Origin: Flaccisagitta enflata
Taxonomy: Eukaryota; Chaetognatha; Sagittoidea; Aphragmophora
DNA: 64,000 bases
Assembly: GCA_965153355.1 (NCBI GenBank)
Contig: OZ231126.1
Coordinates: 10,602,001-10,666,000 of the forward strand
Direction: 5' to 3'
The position numbers and the translations under genes are program-made. Below the pieces are notes generated by a model. The model was not told the origin of the DNA and made no database searches. It saw only the letters and a list, made by a program, of their open reading frames with translations. This document shows positions 38,228-49,350 of this stretch, piece by piece; positions within the stretch are counted from its first letter, which is position 1, and every line of letters starts with the position of its first letter.

Positions 38228-38440
38228 TTACTGCTTCAGGAAATCATGTTGTTGAGGATCGTTTCGCCACGCATCATTCACCATGAAGTCGGTCGGCGAG
38301 GAATATGTCGGTCGGCGTCCGCGCTGGCGTTGGTGGGTGATTTGTTGGCGACGAGTGAGCGCGACATTCCCCTTTTTCCTCAGCGACCTATGCGATAACC
38401 CATCAGAGATATAAAGTTTCCAGAAGCAGAAGGCGGCGTT

Positions 38441-39370
38441 ATGATGATCATCGGAGCGGCGCATGCGGATGCCGCCGTCGCTCAGGAAATCCGCCGAGGA
38501 CCTTCAGGATCCTTGACTTGCTTCAGATGTTTATTCGGTTGGACTGTGTGTGGAAAAACGGGGAAGAGGGCGAATTTTGCATCGGTCAACGCCATCGCAA
38601 CGGATGATCGCGTCCTCCACGACAGCATCGATCGCATTCTCGATAATCGCGTCCTCAATAGCAACATTGACCGCATCTTCTACCATGACTTTGCATCACC
38701 AATCGTCTCGCAAGAGGAGATGGGCGATTCCCTTGAAAATTTCAGAGCGTGCAAAATGTTAGAGAAAAAGACATACTTTTGCCCAATTGCAGCAAAGGAT
38801 CTTCTTCCTAAACCGGAAGTGGCGCAAGACGTCTTGGAGGAGGCGCGCAAACAGCTCGTCAAGTCAATGCAGCGGCAACATTATTCCGACGTTTTCGAAC
38901 AATTGGAGTTGGGAAAAGCCTTTAAGCCAGAAAGCCGTCGTGACTTTATCATCAAGAACAAGGAGGTGCTAAAGTTGAACCCTTTCGTCGATGACGACGG
39001 CGTCCTTCGCGTCGGCAGCCGATTGGAGAATGCCGACATCGCACATGACGCTAAATTTCCCTTCATCCTTCCGCCAAAAGACGAGAATGTGAAATCATTA
39101 ATTCGCCATTATCATCATAATGATTTTCATGTGGGGCAAAGCGCACATTGTGCCAGTTACGTCAATTTGTGTGGATTACAAAAGGTCTTCAGGCTGTCAA
39201 GAGCGTCGTCAACACGTGCTTCAGATGCCAGAAGAACTTTAAAAAGAAAACGCGAATCAGCGAATGGCCAAGCTTCCATCAAAGCGCCATCTTGCTTCCA
39301 TCTCTATTGGCACCATCCTCCGTCATTTTCTTCAGCACTGCTGTCGTCGGTGAAGGAATTCTCAATATGA
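38441..39370 (+). pseudogene. BEL/Pao pol remnant: protease end, linker and integrase zinc-binding region
   Basis: An open frame of 309 codons joining pieces that normally lie far apart. Residues near 28-37 (FGWTVCGK) are the protease C-terminus. Residues 65-115, with a SQEEMGD motif, resemble the segment just before reverse transcriptase. Without any YxDD motif or RNase H, the frame passes directly into the pre-integrase region, including NPFVDDDGVLRVGSRLEN and the HHYHHNDFHVG zinc-binding histidines. The catalytic region is therefore deleted, probably near 38,780. After about residue 245 the frame is shifted and the sequence is out of register. Confidence 0.75.
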
Positions 39371-39396
39371 ATCCTCTGACAGCGCTCAGGCGATAG
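39148..39396 (+). pseudogene. BEL/Pao integrase fragment in a shifted frame
   Basis: This frame carries the second half of the integrase zinc-binding motif: FVWITKGLQAVKSVVNTCFRCQK, with the CX2C pair (CFRC), following the histidines in the other frame. The integrase catalytic core (DDE) that should follow is not visible; sequence resumes about 100 bp later with the DUF5641-like domain. A frameshift and a deletion have destroyed the integrase. Confidence 0.72.
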
Positions 39397-39471
39397 TCTA
39401 AATGATTCTGAGGCCCTCGCAGATCATATCCTCCAATCCATCAACATCCGATCACTGCCCCTCTGGATCTG

Positions 39472-39825
39472 GTGCAACAAGGCGTCAGCTCTGACGCCGA
39501 CTCCGCGAAGATTCAATGGAGGCGTGCGCAATCGCGTGTGGATGCGTTTTGGAAATCGTGGAGGGTCGAATATTTGGCGCTTCTTCACGCGCAAAGCAAA
39601 TGGTCGAGATCCGAGAGAGACTTTGCGGTCGATGACATGGTCGTCGTCATGGACGCAACATGCCTGCGTCTGGTGGAGTTTAGGACGCGTCATGGTGTCG
39701 AAGGTTCATCAGCTCATGTCCGGAGGGCTCATATCCGTCGGCAAGATGAAAAGATTGTGACAAAAGACCTTTCGCACGAAGCTCGTGCGGCTGGAATTGG
39801 ACTCATAAAAAACCTAAGTTTTTGA
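39472..39825 (+). pseudogene. DUF5641-like C-terminal domain of BEL/Pao pol
   Basis: An open frame of 117 codons. FWKSWRVEYLALLHAQSKW, VDDMVVVMDA and RHGVEGSSAHVRRAHI match, in order, the pattern of the C-terminal pol domain DUF5641: a W..EYL..L..R.KW helix, a GDLVLV.D strand and a V.PG.DG.VR loop. The domain follows the integrase in BEL/Pao elements. It ends about 1.1 kb before the 3' LTR. Its function is not established. Confidence 0.75.
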
Positions 39826-40761
39826 GAGAGAGAGAAAAAGGCGCATGGGCCTGTCCATTAGTAACTATAGATATGAGTGATTGAAACTCTGACATGTTAT
39901 ATTTACAAAGAGTTGTTATTATTCATATTTGGTTCTGATTATCCATGCTCTCATCTTTCCTCTTGTCAATTATATTATCCTTCCACTCACATCAAAAAGC
40001 TCTTGATTCATTCGCTCTGTCTATATGTACGTATTGTGCCAAAATCCGTTCTTACCATTATCAGTTCGCGATAACGAACATTTCAAAGCTTCCGCTGACT
40101 GACGTTATTCCATCTACGAAGTCAGTTCCCATCTTGAAGTCGCTCGTCGGAGTCAAGATGTCACGTCAGCATCCGGCTCCACCTGCGCCTTTTTCGATGC
40201 GGTGCCGTTGAAAGCGACATCATTCATCGCCTTTTGCCCACGGATTGACGAGGTTTTGGAGCTCCGGAATTGACCCGCTCGTCTCTGTAATGGAGAAGGC
40301 GCAGGTGAAGTGGTCGTTCCATGATGCTTACTAATTTTTCTGGCCTTTCATATTCGTTTTTACATATAGTTAGTAACTTACTTATTTTGTCTTGTTTTGT
40401 TTGGTTCCTTGGAACAAAATTTTTTTTTTGTTGTGTTTGTTTTAGACATGGTCTTTTTAGTCATTATTACGAATACTTTCGTATGAACATGTTTTTAGTA
40501 GTATGCCCCTACTTATTATTGTCCACTCTCAAGTCAAATCCCAGGCAGGTGCTCAAAGCTCCGTTTCCCCTTGCCACCATAATTTTACAGAACGGGTGCC
40601 TCAACCTCCTCGTCGCCGCCTCGTTTCCATCCGCGTCATCGTTGATCGTTGAAAAATTGCTGGTGGTGGATCCTTTCCGGACGGAAATCATCATTCGTGC
40701 AGTCTACGATCTGTTGATAGTTAGGGTGGGGATGTAAAGAGGCAGTGGACGGGGAGGGCGA

Positions 40762-40816
<55 letters not shown>

Positions 40817-40915
40817 TCTTCTTATCCACCATGTCCCCAGAGAGAGTAAGGATATTTTTTTTGCATCTGAACAGAAGAAGAATTCAAAAGGGCGAGTTTG
40901 GAACATAAGGCCCAG
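39826..40915 (+). other. 3' internal region of the BEL/Pao element, no recognised domain
   Basis: AT-rich sequence with a (TC)n microsatellite at 40764-40819. Open frames such as 40321-40737 are short and show no motif. No clear polypurine tract is seen directly before the 3' LTR. Confidence 0.6.
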
Positions 40916-41832
40916 TGTTAGAAATGTATGTCTGTCCGCCTACTGGGTATGTGTGCTTTTGTTTCTTTTGCGTGCTTTTGGCTTTTCCTCTTTTCTTATT
41001 ATTCAATGCCGGTGTCTTTTGTTTCTCGCCATTTTTATAATGAAGGCTAGATGGGTAACCATATGGTTGCGCCTTGTATTTTGTGCCATTTGTTTTTTAT
41101 TACGTAAACAAACATACGTATCTCGTCTTCGTGTCATCCAATTTTGGATTGATTGTTTTTATTTATTTGCGGCATTGCTTCCTAAAGTGATTGATTGAGT
41201 TTTTCGTGATTGATTGAATGTGCCCTTGGAATTTACTAATTTCAATAATCTCTCATCTTTTTATTGCAGATAAACTTATGAGCGGACAATTAACGTTAGT
41301 TTGACATCGACAGACTGTGGGTTGAAACCAACGAAAGTGGGCCTAAAAGTAAGTTTTATAGACGCGTTTTCGTTTCAGTAACGTTGTTTTTATCTTGTAT
41401 TCCGGTCTGTTATTCTTGTTTTTTGCGTTTTTTGCATTTTTATCGCCGGATTTTAGTATGGTTTTTATCGTTTGCCCGATCAGCTTACTATGGGGATGAT
41501 ATGGATGAATTTAATGGGATGGGCCGGGGCAGGGGCAGGTATTATCAGGTGGCATGGGCTCTGAAGAAGATGAACATGTTGTCATGTGCTGTTTCTGTCC
41601 TTTATTGTGTCCTGTCTCGATTTCATGTTATCTTTTGCGTTTGCTGATCACCTTTAACGCCCACTTTCCCTTTTTATTTTATCCCCTCTCTTCAGTTGTT
41701 GAAATTTTTATGGAATAAACGAGACGATCGCCTTCCTATTTTCCAATCGGCCAACTTTCTTTCACCACAAGTCGTCAGTCAGATAGACGCTCATAGACAG
41801 TGCCAGTTGAAACTCGTGGGCGTAATTTATAG
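40916..41832 (+). repeat. 3' LTR of the BEL/Pao element
   Basis: A 917-bp direct repeat of the 5' LTR, TGTTAGAAATGTATG to GCGTAATTTATAG, with AATAAA at 41714-41719. It joins satellite sequence at TTTGAGTGTATGTGG. Confidence 0.92.
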
Positions 41833-44800
41833 TTTGAGTGTATGTGGTGATGCAGATACTGGATACTGGATACTGGATACCTGATTCTCTCTTATTAGAT
41901 AAGACTTTTTTTATTTCATATAATGGTGTGACAAAAGACTTTTAGGTGACACGGACATGTTAATTAGGCCTGTTTTATGCTTCAGTAAGATCATAGAGAA
42001 TGAAATGAATGACCTTTTACTGATTTAAACTAATTCATCAAAGATGGTGGCGCAGATACTGGATACTGGATACTGGATACTGGATACTGGATACTGGATA
42101 CTGGATACTTGATTCTCTGTAAGCCTAGAAAATGTTGTCTTTTTGTTTTAAACATGCGACCCTTGACCCTTAATGCTAGTCTACAGTATCTAAGCTCAGA
42201 CTAGAGTCCATTGTTTGAGTGTATGTGGTGATGCAGATACTGGATACTGGATACTGGATACTGGATACCTGATTCTCTCTTATTAGATAAAACTTTTTTT
42301 ATTTCATATAATGGTGTGACAAAAGACTTTTAGGTGACACGGACATGTTAATTAGGCCTGTTTTATGCTTCAGTAAGATCATAGAGAATGAAATGAATGA
42401 CCTTTACTGGTTTAAACTAATTCATCAAAGATGGTGGCGCAGATACTGGATACTGGATACTGGATACAGGATACTGGATACTGGATACTGGATACTTGAT
42501 TCTCTGTAAGCCTAGAAAATGTTGTCTTTTTGTTTTAAACATGCGACCCTTGACCCTTAATGCTAGTCTACAGTATCTAAGCTCAGACTAGAGTCCATTG
42601 TTTGAGTGTATGTGGTGATGCAGATACTGGATACTGGATACTGGATACCTGATTCTCTCTTATTAGATAAGACTTTTTTTATTTCATATAATGGTGTGAC
42701 AAAAAACTTTTAGGTGACACGGACATGTTAATTAGGCCTGTTTTATGCTTCAGTAAGATCAAAGAGAATGAAATGAATGACCTTTTACTGGCTTAAACTA
42801 ACTCATTAAAGATGGTGGCGCAGATACTGGATACTGGATACTGGATACTGGATACTGGATACTGGATACTGGATACTTGATTCTCTGTAAGCCTAGAAAA
42901 TGTTGTCTTTTTGTTTTAAACATGCAACCCTTGACCCTTAATGCTAGTCTACAGTATCTAAGCTCAGACTAGAGTCCATTGTTTGAGTGTATGTGGTGAT
43001 GCAGATACTGGATACTGGATACTGGATACTGGATACCTGATTCTCTCTTATTTGATAAGACTTTTTTTATTTCATATAATGGTGTGACAAAAGACTTTTA
43101 GGTGACACGGACATGTTAATTAGGCCTGTTTTATGCTTCAGTAAGATCATAGAGAATGAAATGAATGACCTTTTACTGGTTTAAGTTAATTCATCAAAGA
43201 TGGTGGCGCAGATACTGGATACTGGATACTGGATACTGGATACTGGATACTGGATACTGGATTCTGGATACTTGATTCTCTGTAAGCCTAGAAAATGTTG
43301 TCTTTTTGTTTTAAACATGCGACCCTTGACCCTTAAAGCTAGTCTACAGTATCTAAGCTCAGACTAGAGTCCATTTTTTGAGTGTATGTGGTGATGCAGA
43401 TACTGGATTCTGGATACTGGATACTGGATACCTGATTCTCTCTTATTAGATAAGACTTTTTTTATTTCATATAATGGTGTGACAAAAAACTTTTAGGTGA
43501 CACGGACATGTTAATTAGGCCTGTTTTATGCTTCAGTAAGATCAAAGAGAATGAAATGAATGACCTTTTACTGGCTTAAACTAATTCATTAAAGATGGTG
43601 GCGCAGATACTGGATACTGGATACTGGATACTGGATACTGGATACTGGATACTGGATACTGGATACTGGATACTTGATTCTCTGTAAGCCTAGAAAATGT
43701 TGTCTTTTTGTTTTAAACATGCGACCCTTGACCCTTAATGCTAGTCTACAGTATCTATGCTCAGACTAGAGTCCATTGTTTAAGTGTATGTGGTGATGCA
43801 GATACTGGATACTGGATACTGGATACTGGATACCTGATTCTCTCTTATTAGATAAGACTTTTTTTATTTCATATAATGGTGTGACAAAAGACTTTTAGGT
43901 GACAAGGACATGTTAATTAGGCCTGTTTTATGCTTCAGTAAGATCATAGAGAATGAAATGAATGACCTTTTACTGGTTTAAACTAATTCATCAAAGATGG
44001 TGGCGCAGATACTGGATACTGGATACTGGATACTGGATACTGGATACTGGATACTGGATACTGGATACTTGATTCTCTGTAAGCCTAGAAAATGTTGTCT
44101 TTTTGTTTTAAACATGCGACCCTTGACCCTTAATGCTAGTCTACAGTATCTAAGCTCGGACTAGAGTCCATTGTTTGAGTGTATGTGGTGATACAGATAC
44201 TGGATACTGGATACTGGATACTGGATACTGGATACCTGATTCTCTCTTATTAGATAAGACTTTTTTATTTCATATAATGGTCTGAGAAAAAACTTTTAAG
44301 TGACACGGACATGTTAATTAGGCCTGTTTTATGCTTCAGTAAGATCAAAGAGAATGAAATGAATGACCTTTTACTGGCTTAAACTAATTCATTAAAGATG
44401 GTGGCGCAGATACTGGATACTGGATACTGGATACTGGATACTGGATACTGGATATTGGATACTGGATACTGGATACTGGATACTTGATTCTCTGTAAGCC
44501 TAGAAAATGTTGTCTTTTTGTTTTAAACATGCGACCCTTGACCCTTAATGCTTGTCTACAGTATCTAAGCTCAGACTAGAGTCCATTGTTTGAGTGTATG
44601 TGGTGATGCAGATACTGGATACTGGATACTGGATACTGGATACCTGATTCTCTCTTATTAGATAAGACTTTTTTTATTTCATATAATGGTGTGACAAAAG
44701 ACTTTTAGGTGACACGGACATGTTAATTAGGGCTGTTTTATGCTTCAGCAAGATCATAGAGAATGAAATGAATGACCTTTAACTGATTTAAACTAATTCA

Positions 44801-45665
44801 TCAAAGATGGTGGCGCAGATACTGGATATTGGATACTGGATACTGGATACTGGATACTGGATACTTGATTCTCTAAGCCTAGAAAATGTTGTCTTTTTGT
44901 TTTAAATATGCGACCCTTGACCCTTAATGCTAGTCTACAGTATCTAAGCTCAGACTAGAGTCCATTGTTTGAGTGTATGTGGTGATGCAGATACTGGATA
45001 CTGGATACTGGATACTGGATACCTGATTCTCTCTATTAGATAAGACTTTTTTTATTTCATATAATGGTGTGACAAAAAACTTTTAGGTGACACGGACATG
45101 TTAATTAGGCCTGTTTTATGCTTCAGTAAGATCAAAGAGAATGAAATGAATGACCTTTTACTGGCTCAAACTAATTCATTAAAGATGGTGGCGCAGATAC
45201 TGGATACTGGATACTGGATACTGGATACTGGATACTGGATACTGGATACTTGATTCTCTGTAAGCCTAGAAAATGTTGTCTTTTTGTTTTAAACATGCGA
45301 CCCTTGACCCTTAATGCTAGTCTACAGTATCTAAGCTCAGACTAGAGTCCATTGTTTGAGTGTATGTGGTGATGCAGATACTGGATACTGGATACTGGAT
45401 ACTGGATACTGGAAGTTCTCTTATTAGATAAAACTTTTTTCATTTCATATAATGGTGTGACAAAAGACTTTTAGGTGATACGGACATGTTAATTGGGCCT
45501 GTTTTATGCTTTAGTAAGATCATAGAGAATGAAATGAATGACCTTTTACTGATTTAAACTAATTCATCAAAGATGGTGGCGCAGATACTGGATACTGGAT
45601 ACTGGATACTGGATACTGGATACTGGATACTGGTAACTTGATTCTCTGTAAGCCTAGAAAATGTT
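41833..45665 (+). repeat. Satellite array after the LTR element, ten monomers
   Basis: The same satellite resumes with order BBABABABAB. Single-base changes are slightly more frequent than before the insertion, for example GGATTCT heptamers near 43258 and 43406. It is cut by the assembly gap in half-unit 2. Confidence 0.95.
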
Positions 45666-45675
45666 NNNNNNNNNN
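45666..45675. other. Assembly gap (10 N)
   Basis: Ten N bases. Satellite lies to the left and unrelated sequence to the right, so the true distance and even adjacency are uncertain. Confidence 0.99.
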
Positions 45676-45755
45676 CCCTGCTCTCACTCACTTCTTCTGC
45701 TAATCACTCCAAGCAGGGCATCGGGTACCGCTGACCATGAGCCATGAGCTGACCA
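45676..45755 (+). mobile_element. Fragment related to the foldback element's right flank
   Basis: CCCTGCTCTCACTCACTTC through GCAGGGCATCGGGTACC and GCTGACCATG matches the sequence just right of the inverted repeat at 48562-48621, and more weakly 52845-52900. The rest of the element is lost in the gap. Confidence 0.6.
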
Positions 45756-45756
45756 T

Positions 45757-45845
45757 TAGCTCACTGCTCCTGCCCAAATTATTCAGTGACCTTCTAGGAT
45801 TCTCAGTCACTGCCCCTGCTCACTGGGGTAGCCGCGTATCCAGCC
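45757..45845 (-). mobile_element. H element c, 5' end only
   Basis: Read on the minus strand it begins AACAAGGCTGGATACGCGG, then CTACCCCAGTGAGCAGGGG, matching the start of the element at 46222. The hairpin end is absent; it would lie to the left. Confidence 0.55.
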
Positions 45846-45987
45846 TTGTTTACTCCCGTATCTACTAGTTGTGATTCTTGTTTGCTTGTCCATTTACTGT
45901 TTTTTATTAATGTTCGCTCATTCTTACCCTATTTTCAATTTCAGTATTTTTATTTAATGTCCTTATGTATTCTTGTTTCAGTTTTTT

Positions 45988-46060
45988 AGTCGCGTGATAC
46001 GCGACTCTATAAGCCACTTTTCGGTCCGTCGGTCTGTCCGTTGGTTGGTCGGTCCATCAC
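45988..46060 (-). mobile_element. H element b', hairpin end
   Basis: A T run, then the hairpin AGTCGCGTGATACGCGACT (8-bp stem, 45988-46006), CTCTATAAGCC and GGTTGGTCGGTC-type repeats. Its AACAAGGCC end is not found. With the oppositely oriented copy ending at 46428 it forms a head-to-head pair whose outer 50-60 bp are inverted repeats, so the pair may have moved as a single foldback unit. Confidence 0.6.
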
Positions 46061-46221
46061 AAAGTCGTCTAAAAGGTTTTTAGCGTTTTGAGACATTGTA
46101 AGGTCTTAAAGGCATTAACATGACCTCCCCCATACACGGCATGATTGGGGAGACATCTCATGTTCTCACCATGACCTGTCATATACATTCATGAGTTAGC
46201 AACTAACACCTAGGGAGAAGA

Positions 46222-46428
46222 AACAAGGCCGGATACACAGCTACCCCAGTCACGTGCGGGTGGGCAGGGGCCATATTCGAGGTCAGTGGAGCATTTGAGC
46301 AGGAGCGATATAGCCAAAAAACCCATAAAGGCCGAAAAGTAAAGTGTGACGGACGGACCGACGGACGGAAGGACGGACGGACGGACCGACAAAGCGGGGT
46401 GTAGAGTCGCGTAGCACGCGACTAAAAA
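46222..46428 (+). mobile_element. H element b, nearly complete
   Basis: It starts AACAAGGCCGGATACACAGC, has the 5' arm AGTCACGTGCGGG at 46248-46260, then GGTGGGCAGGGGCC, GGACGGACC-type short repeats, and the 3' hairpin AGTCGCGTAGCACGCGACT at 46405-46423 followed by AAAAA. The arm and the reverse complement of the hairpin share AGTCxCGTGC. About 205 bp, non-coding. Confidence 0.7.
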
Positions 46429-46430
46429 GA

Positions 46431-46735
46431 AGAAGAAGTGGAAGAAGAGGAAGAAGAGGAAGAAGAAGAAGGTCGATGAAAGGGCCATGATTCCAATGTA
46501 CGAAAGAGGATGTACCATGTATCATTGTCATTGCTGCGCGTCATATTGAAGATGTTGAAGAAGAAGAAGAAGAAGAAGAAGAAGAAGAAGAAGAAGAAGA
46601 AGAAGAAGAAGAAGAAGAAGAAGAAGAAGAAGAAGAAGGAGAAGGAGAAGAAGGTGAAGAAGAAGAAGAGGATGGAGAAGAAAAAGATGGAGAACAAGAA
46701 GATGGAGAAGAAGGAAAAGATAATTAGCGTTGGGT
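46431..46735 (+). repeat. (AAG)n and related purine-rich tract
   Basis: Two GAA/AAG tracts (46431-46475 and about 46549-46735) with a short unique stretch between. Long open frames in several directions here reflect the triplet repeat only. Confidence 0.95.
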
Positions 46736-47160
46736 CTCAATAGCGTCGCAGACAGGGGGGAGGCAGGGAAATTGCGTATTTTGATACTATCACTTGAGGA
46801 TCACAGACAGACTGATGGACCAAATGGGCAGATGGACAATGCCTATCATAGAGTCAAGTCTGCGACTGTAAAAAAGGAGCGTGCAATACATAGTGACTAG
46901 CTTACTAATGCCACACAAAGTACTATTCAATAACCAAAAAAATTACCAAATTTGCATGTGCATGCTCTCGTTAAGGTTCGATCTAGCGGGAAATCTGTGT
47001 CATCGGAGGCTCGAAATGACGTCGAAAAGACAAAAAAGTAGTATTTTTAAAATCAAAAGTAAATTTGCTAAAATTCATCTAAATGAGTTGAAACTTTACA
47101 AATATCTTCTAAACACCCTCTAGTGCTGTAAACATATCGAGATGGGTCATAACATAGCTT
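46736..47160. other. Unassigned sequence
   Basis: No repeat family, motif or convincing exon seen. Confidence 0.6.
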
Positions 47161-47165
47161 TACGG

Positions 47166-47490
47166 GCCATACTAATAGAGAGACGTGAAAAGACATAAGA
47201 AGACATGAAAAACATAAAGAGACATGAGGAAACATGAGGAGACATAAGGAGACATGAAGGGACATGAAAAGAAATAAAACAACATAAAGAGACATGAAAA
47301 CACATGAAGAGACATGGGGAGACAAGAGGAGACAAGAGGAGACATGGAAGTTTATGTGGAGACATAAATCATGAAAACAGATGTGGAGACATAAGGAGAC
47401 ATGAAATGTCATGAAGAGACATAAACAGTAATGAATAGACATAAAGGGATAAGAAGAGACATAAGGAGACATTAGGACACATGGAAAGAC
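47166..47490 (+). repeat. Degenerate 10-bp GAGACATGAA tandem repeat, part 1
   Basis: About 30 imperfect copies of GAGACATGAA or GAGACATAAG, with a period of 10 bp. Minus-strand open frames rich in S, L, C, F and H are a by-product. Confidence 0.9.
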
Positions 47491-47688
47491 ATAAAGATCC
47501 CTTCATCACTTACAATCTTTCCCTGTAGTCTTCTGAGGAAAAGGTGTATGCAATCCTACACAGCTAAATGCACCTAGGCTACACACAGACTTTGATTTTC
47601 TAAGATCAAAAAAATTCCATTTCTTTTTCTCTCCCTTTCTCTTTCTTCAAGACAACAGCCTGGCCTCACATGCTTGACTCGATCAAGA

Positions 47689-47869
47689 GAGAGGGAGACA
47701 TGAAGAGGAATAAGGAGATATTAGCAGGTGTGAGGAGATACCAAGAGACATGACCAGACATAACCAGACATGAGGAGACATGAAGAGAGACAAGGAGACA
47801 TGAAGAATTACAAGAAAACATAAGGAGACATGAGTAGGCATAAGGAGACAAGAGACATGAACAGAAATT
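47689..47869 (+). repeat. Degenerate 10-bp GAGACATGAA tandem repeat, part 2
   Basis: The same 10-bp unit resumes after about 200 bp of unrelated sequence. Confidence 0.88.
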
Positions 47870-47936
47870 GACAAAATATGTTAGAAATGGTGTTTAGAAA
47901 ATTTTAAATGGTGTTTAGAAATTTTTGGGCTATGGA

Positions 47937-47968
47937 CCCTAACCCTAACCCTAACCCTAACCCTAACC
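47937..47968 (+). repeat. Interstitial telomere-type tract (CCCTAA)n
   Basis: Just over five perfect copies of CCCTAA. Unique sequence lies on both sides, so this is an internal tract and not a chromosome end. It suggests TTAGGG telomeres in this organism. Confidence 0.9.
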
Positions 47969-48064
47969 ATCCTCTCCTTCATCAAGTTCATGTTCACAAA
48001 AAATCTATCTCAGGATTAGTGAAACTGAAAAGACGAACCGATGGCGATGATTCTTTGTCAGATT

Positions 48065-48068
<4 letters not shown>

Positions 48069-48151
<83 letters not shown>
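48069..48151 (+). repeat. (AG)n microsatellite
   Basis: About 41 uninterrupted AG units directly before the foldback element. A second, shorter (AG)n tract (48696-48721) follows the element. Confidence 0.97.
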
Positions 48152-48153
<2 letters not shown>

Positions 48154-48163
48154 ATCCCTTTTT

Positions 48164-48621
48164 GGGCAGCGGCCCCTAAGGGCCGATGTCCTGTAGAACA
48201 CAGGGGGGAATTTCCAGACGTCCGTCCGTCCGTCCGTCCATCCTTCCGTCCTTCCGTCCTTCCCTTGTTGGCTATCAAGACCTAAGATTTGCCCTCCCAG
48301 CCCTCGATTTAGCCTTTGAGGCCTTTAATCAGCCTTCCAGGCTTATAATCAGTCCATTCAGCCTCAAATCCGACCTCAAGACCTCAAATCTGACCTCCAG
48401 ACCTTCAATTAGCCTCTAAAGCATCAAAACAGCCCTTCATGGTTCATATATGCCCTCAAAACCTCAAATCTGCTCTCCAAGCCTTAATTCTGCCCTCCAG
48501 CCTTCAAATATGCCCTCAGTGGCCTAAATTAGTCATCTAAGGCCTGAATTATGCCCCCTCAGGACGTCTGGAAATTCCCCCCTGTGTTCTACAGGACATC
48601 GGCCCTTTGGGGCCGCTGCCC
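48164..48621 (+). mobile_element. Foldback element copy 1, 60-bp inverted ends
   Basis: The inverted repeats at 48164-48223 and 48562-48621 are 60 bp and differ at one position (GGCCCCTAAGGGCC against GGCCCCAAAGGGCC); their inner edge is CCAGACGTCC. The interior is a degenerate repeat of about 21 bp of the CCTCAAATCTGCC type, next to CCGTCCGTCC repeats. Both outer flanks begin with (AG)n and then ATCAxCCCT, so the true element may be slightly larger. No transposase. Confidence 0.8.
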
Positions 48622-48721
48622 TGCTCTCACTCCACTTCATCACTGGATCACTCCCAGCAGGGCATCGGGTACCGCTGACCATGTGCGATCCTTGACAGAG
48701 AGAGAGAGAGAGAGAGAGAGA

Positions 48722-49350
48722 TCACCCCTCCCATGGGACTAAACCCTACCCTTGAAATCAACTCTCAAAACCTAGGCTTAATTGCATCTTTTATGCCTTT
48801 TGAATATCTGAACTGAAACTCCTCAAAAGATTCCTTATTTGAGAATTTGTTTTCAATGTTAATCCTTTGACATTTTGATACAAGATAAGCCCCTTATTCC
48901 TGCCCCCCTAAAAAACCTATATGTTGATAACGAAAGTTGAAGAAGAAGGTCATGAATATTCCTTTTGGATGAGTGAGATTGGTTGACAGACAGTGTCCTC
49001 CCACCAGAACAAGACATGAAACAGAAAGATACTTGAGAACTGGACATCTTCAAGAGTCAAGATTTATAATAGAATACAAAAAATTCACATATGAAATGTG
49101 GCTGAAGATTTTGATCAGGAGAAGACAATATCTGCAATATGCAAATGATTTCATGGGTTTTTAAAGGTGTAGCCAATCTTCCTCTTGACCTGTAGTTTTA
49201 CAAAAACGTGCTCTCCAAAACCAAAAATGTTTGATTGATTGATAAACATCATCAAAAAGATTCTGCCTATACAGTTCTGCATCCATTGACTAAAATTTTT
49301 GCCAAATCCAAATCAGGGCCATTTTTGTAAGAGGAAAACAAGATTTTTCC
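48722..49350. other. Unassigned AT-rich sequence
   Basis: No motif or exon that I can support. A short open frame near 48973-49164 has no recognisable feature. Confidence 0.5.

Larger units (their letters stand above)
33277..41832 (+). mobile_element. Decayed BEL/Pao-type LTR retrotransposon
   Basis: An 8.56 kb element with two direct LTRs of about 910 bp enclosing broken gag-pol sequence. In order: a gag start, a Q- and A-rich region, a second gag part, three CCHC-type knuckles, an aspartic protease with DSGAD, a linker to the integrase zinc-binding region, and a C-terminal DUF5641-like domain. This set and order belong to the BEL/Pao superfamily. Reverse transcriptase and RNase H, which should lie between about 38,700 and 38,800, are absent, and the frame changes at least five times, so it cannot be autonomous. 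It sits inside the GGATACT satellite: half-unit 2 stops at AGAGTC on the left and resumes at TTTGAGTG on the right, with a few bases lost. No clean target duplication is visible. Confidence 0.9.

Noticed and set aside
1-45665. Centromeric satellite
   Set aside because: The higher-order structure is suggestive, but monomers of 360-400 bp with heptamer tracts and embedded transposons give no specific centromere signal, and no CENP-B-like box was recognised. Chromatin data would be needed.
46222-46428. tRNA-derived SINE with an A tail
   Set aside because: The A run and small size fit, but no clear A and B box pair was found, and the conserved hairpin, matching 5' arm and absent target duplication fit a rolling-circle-type element better. 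Not excluded.
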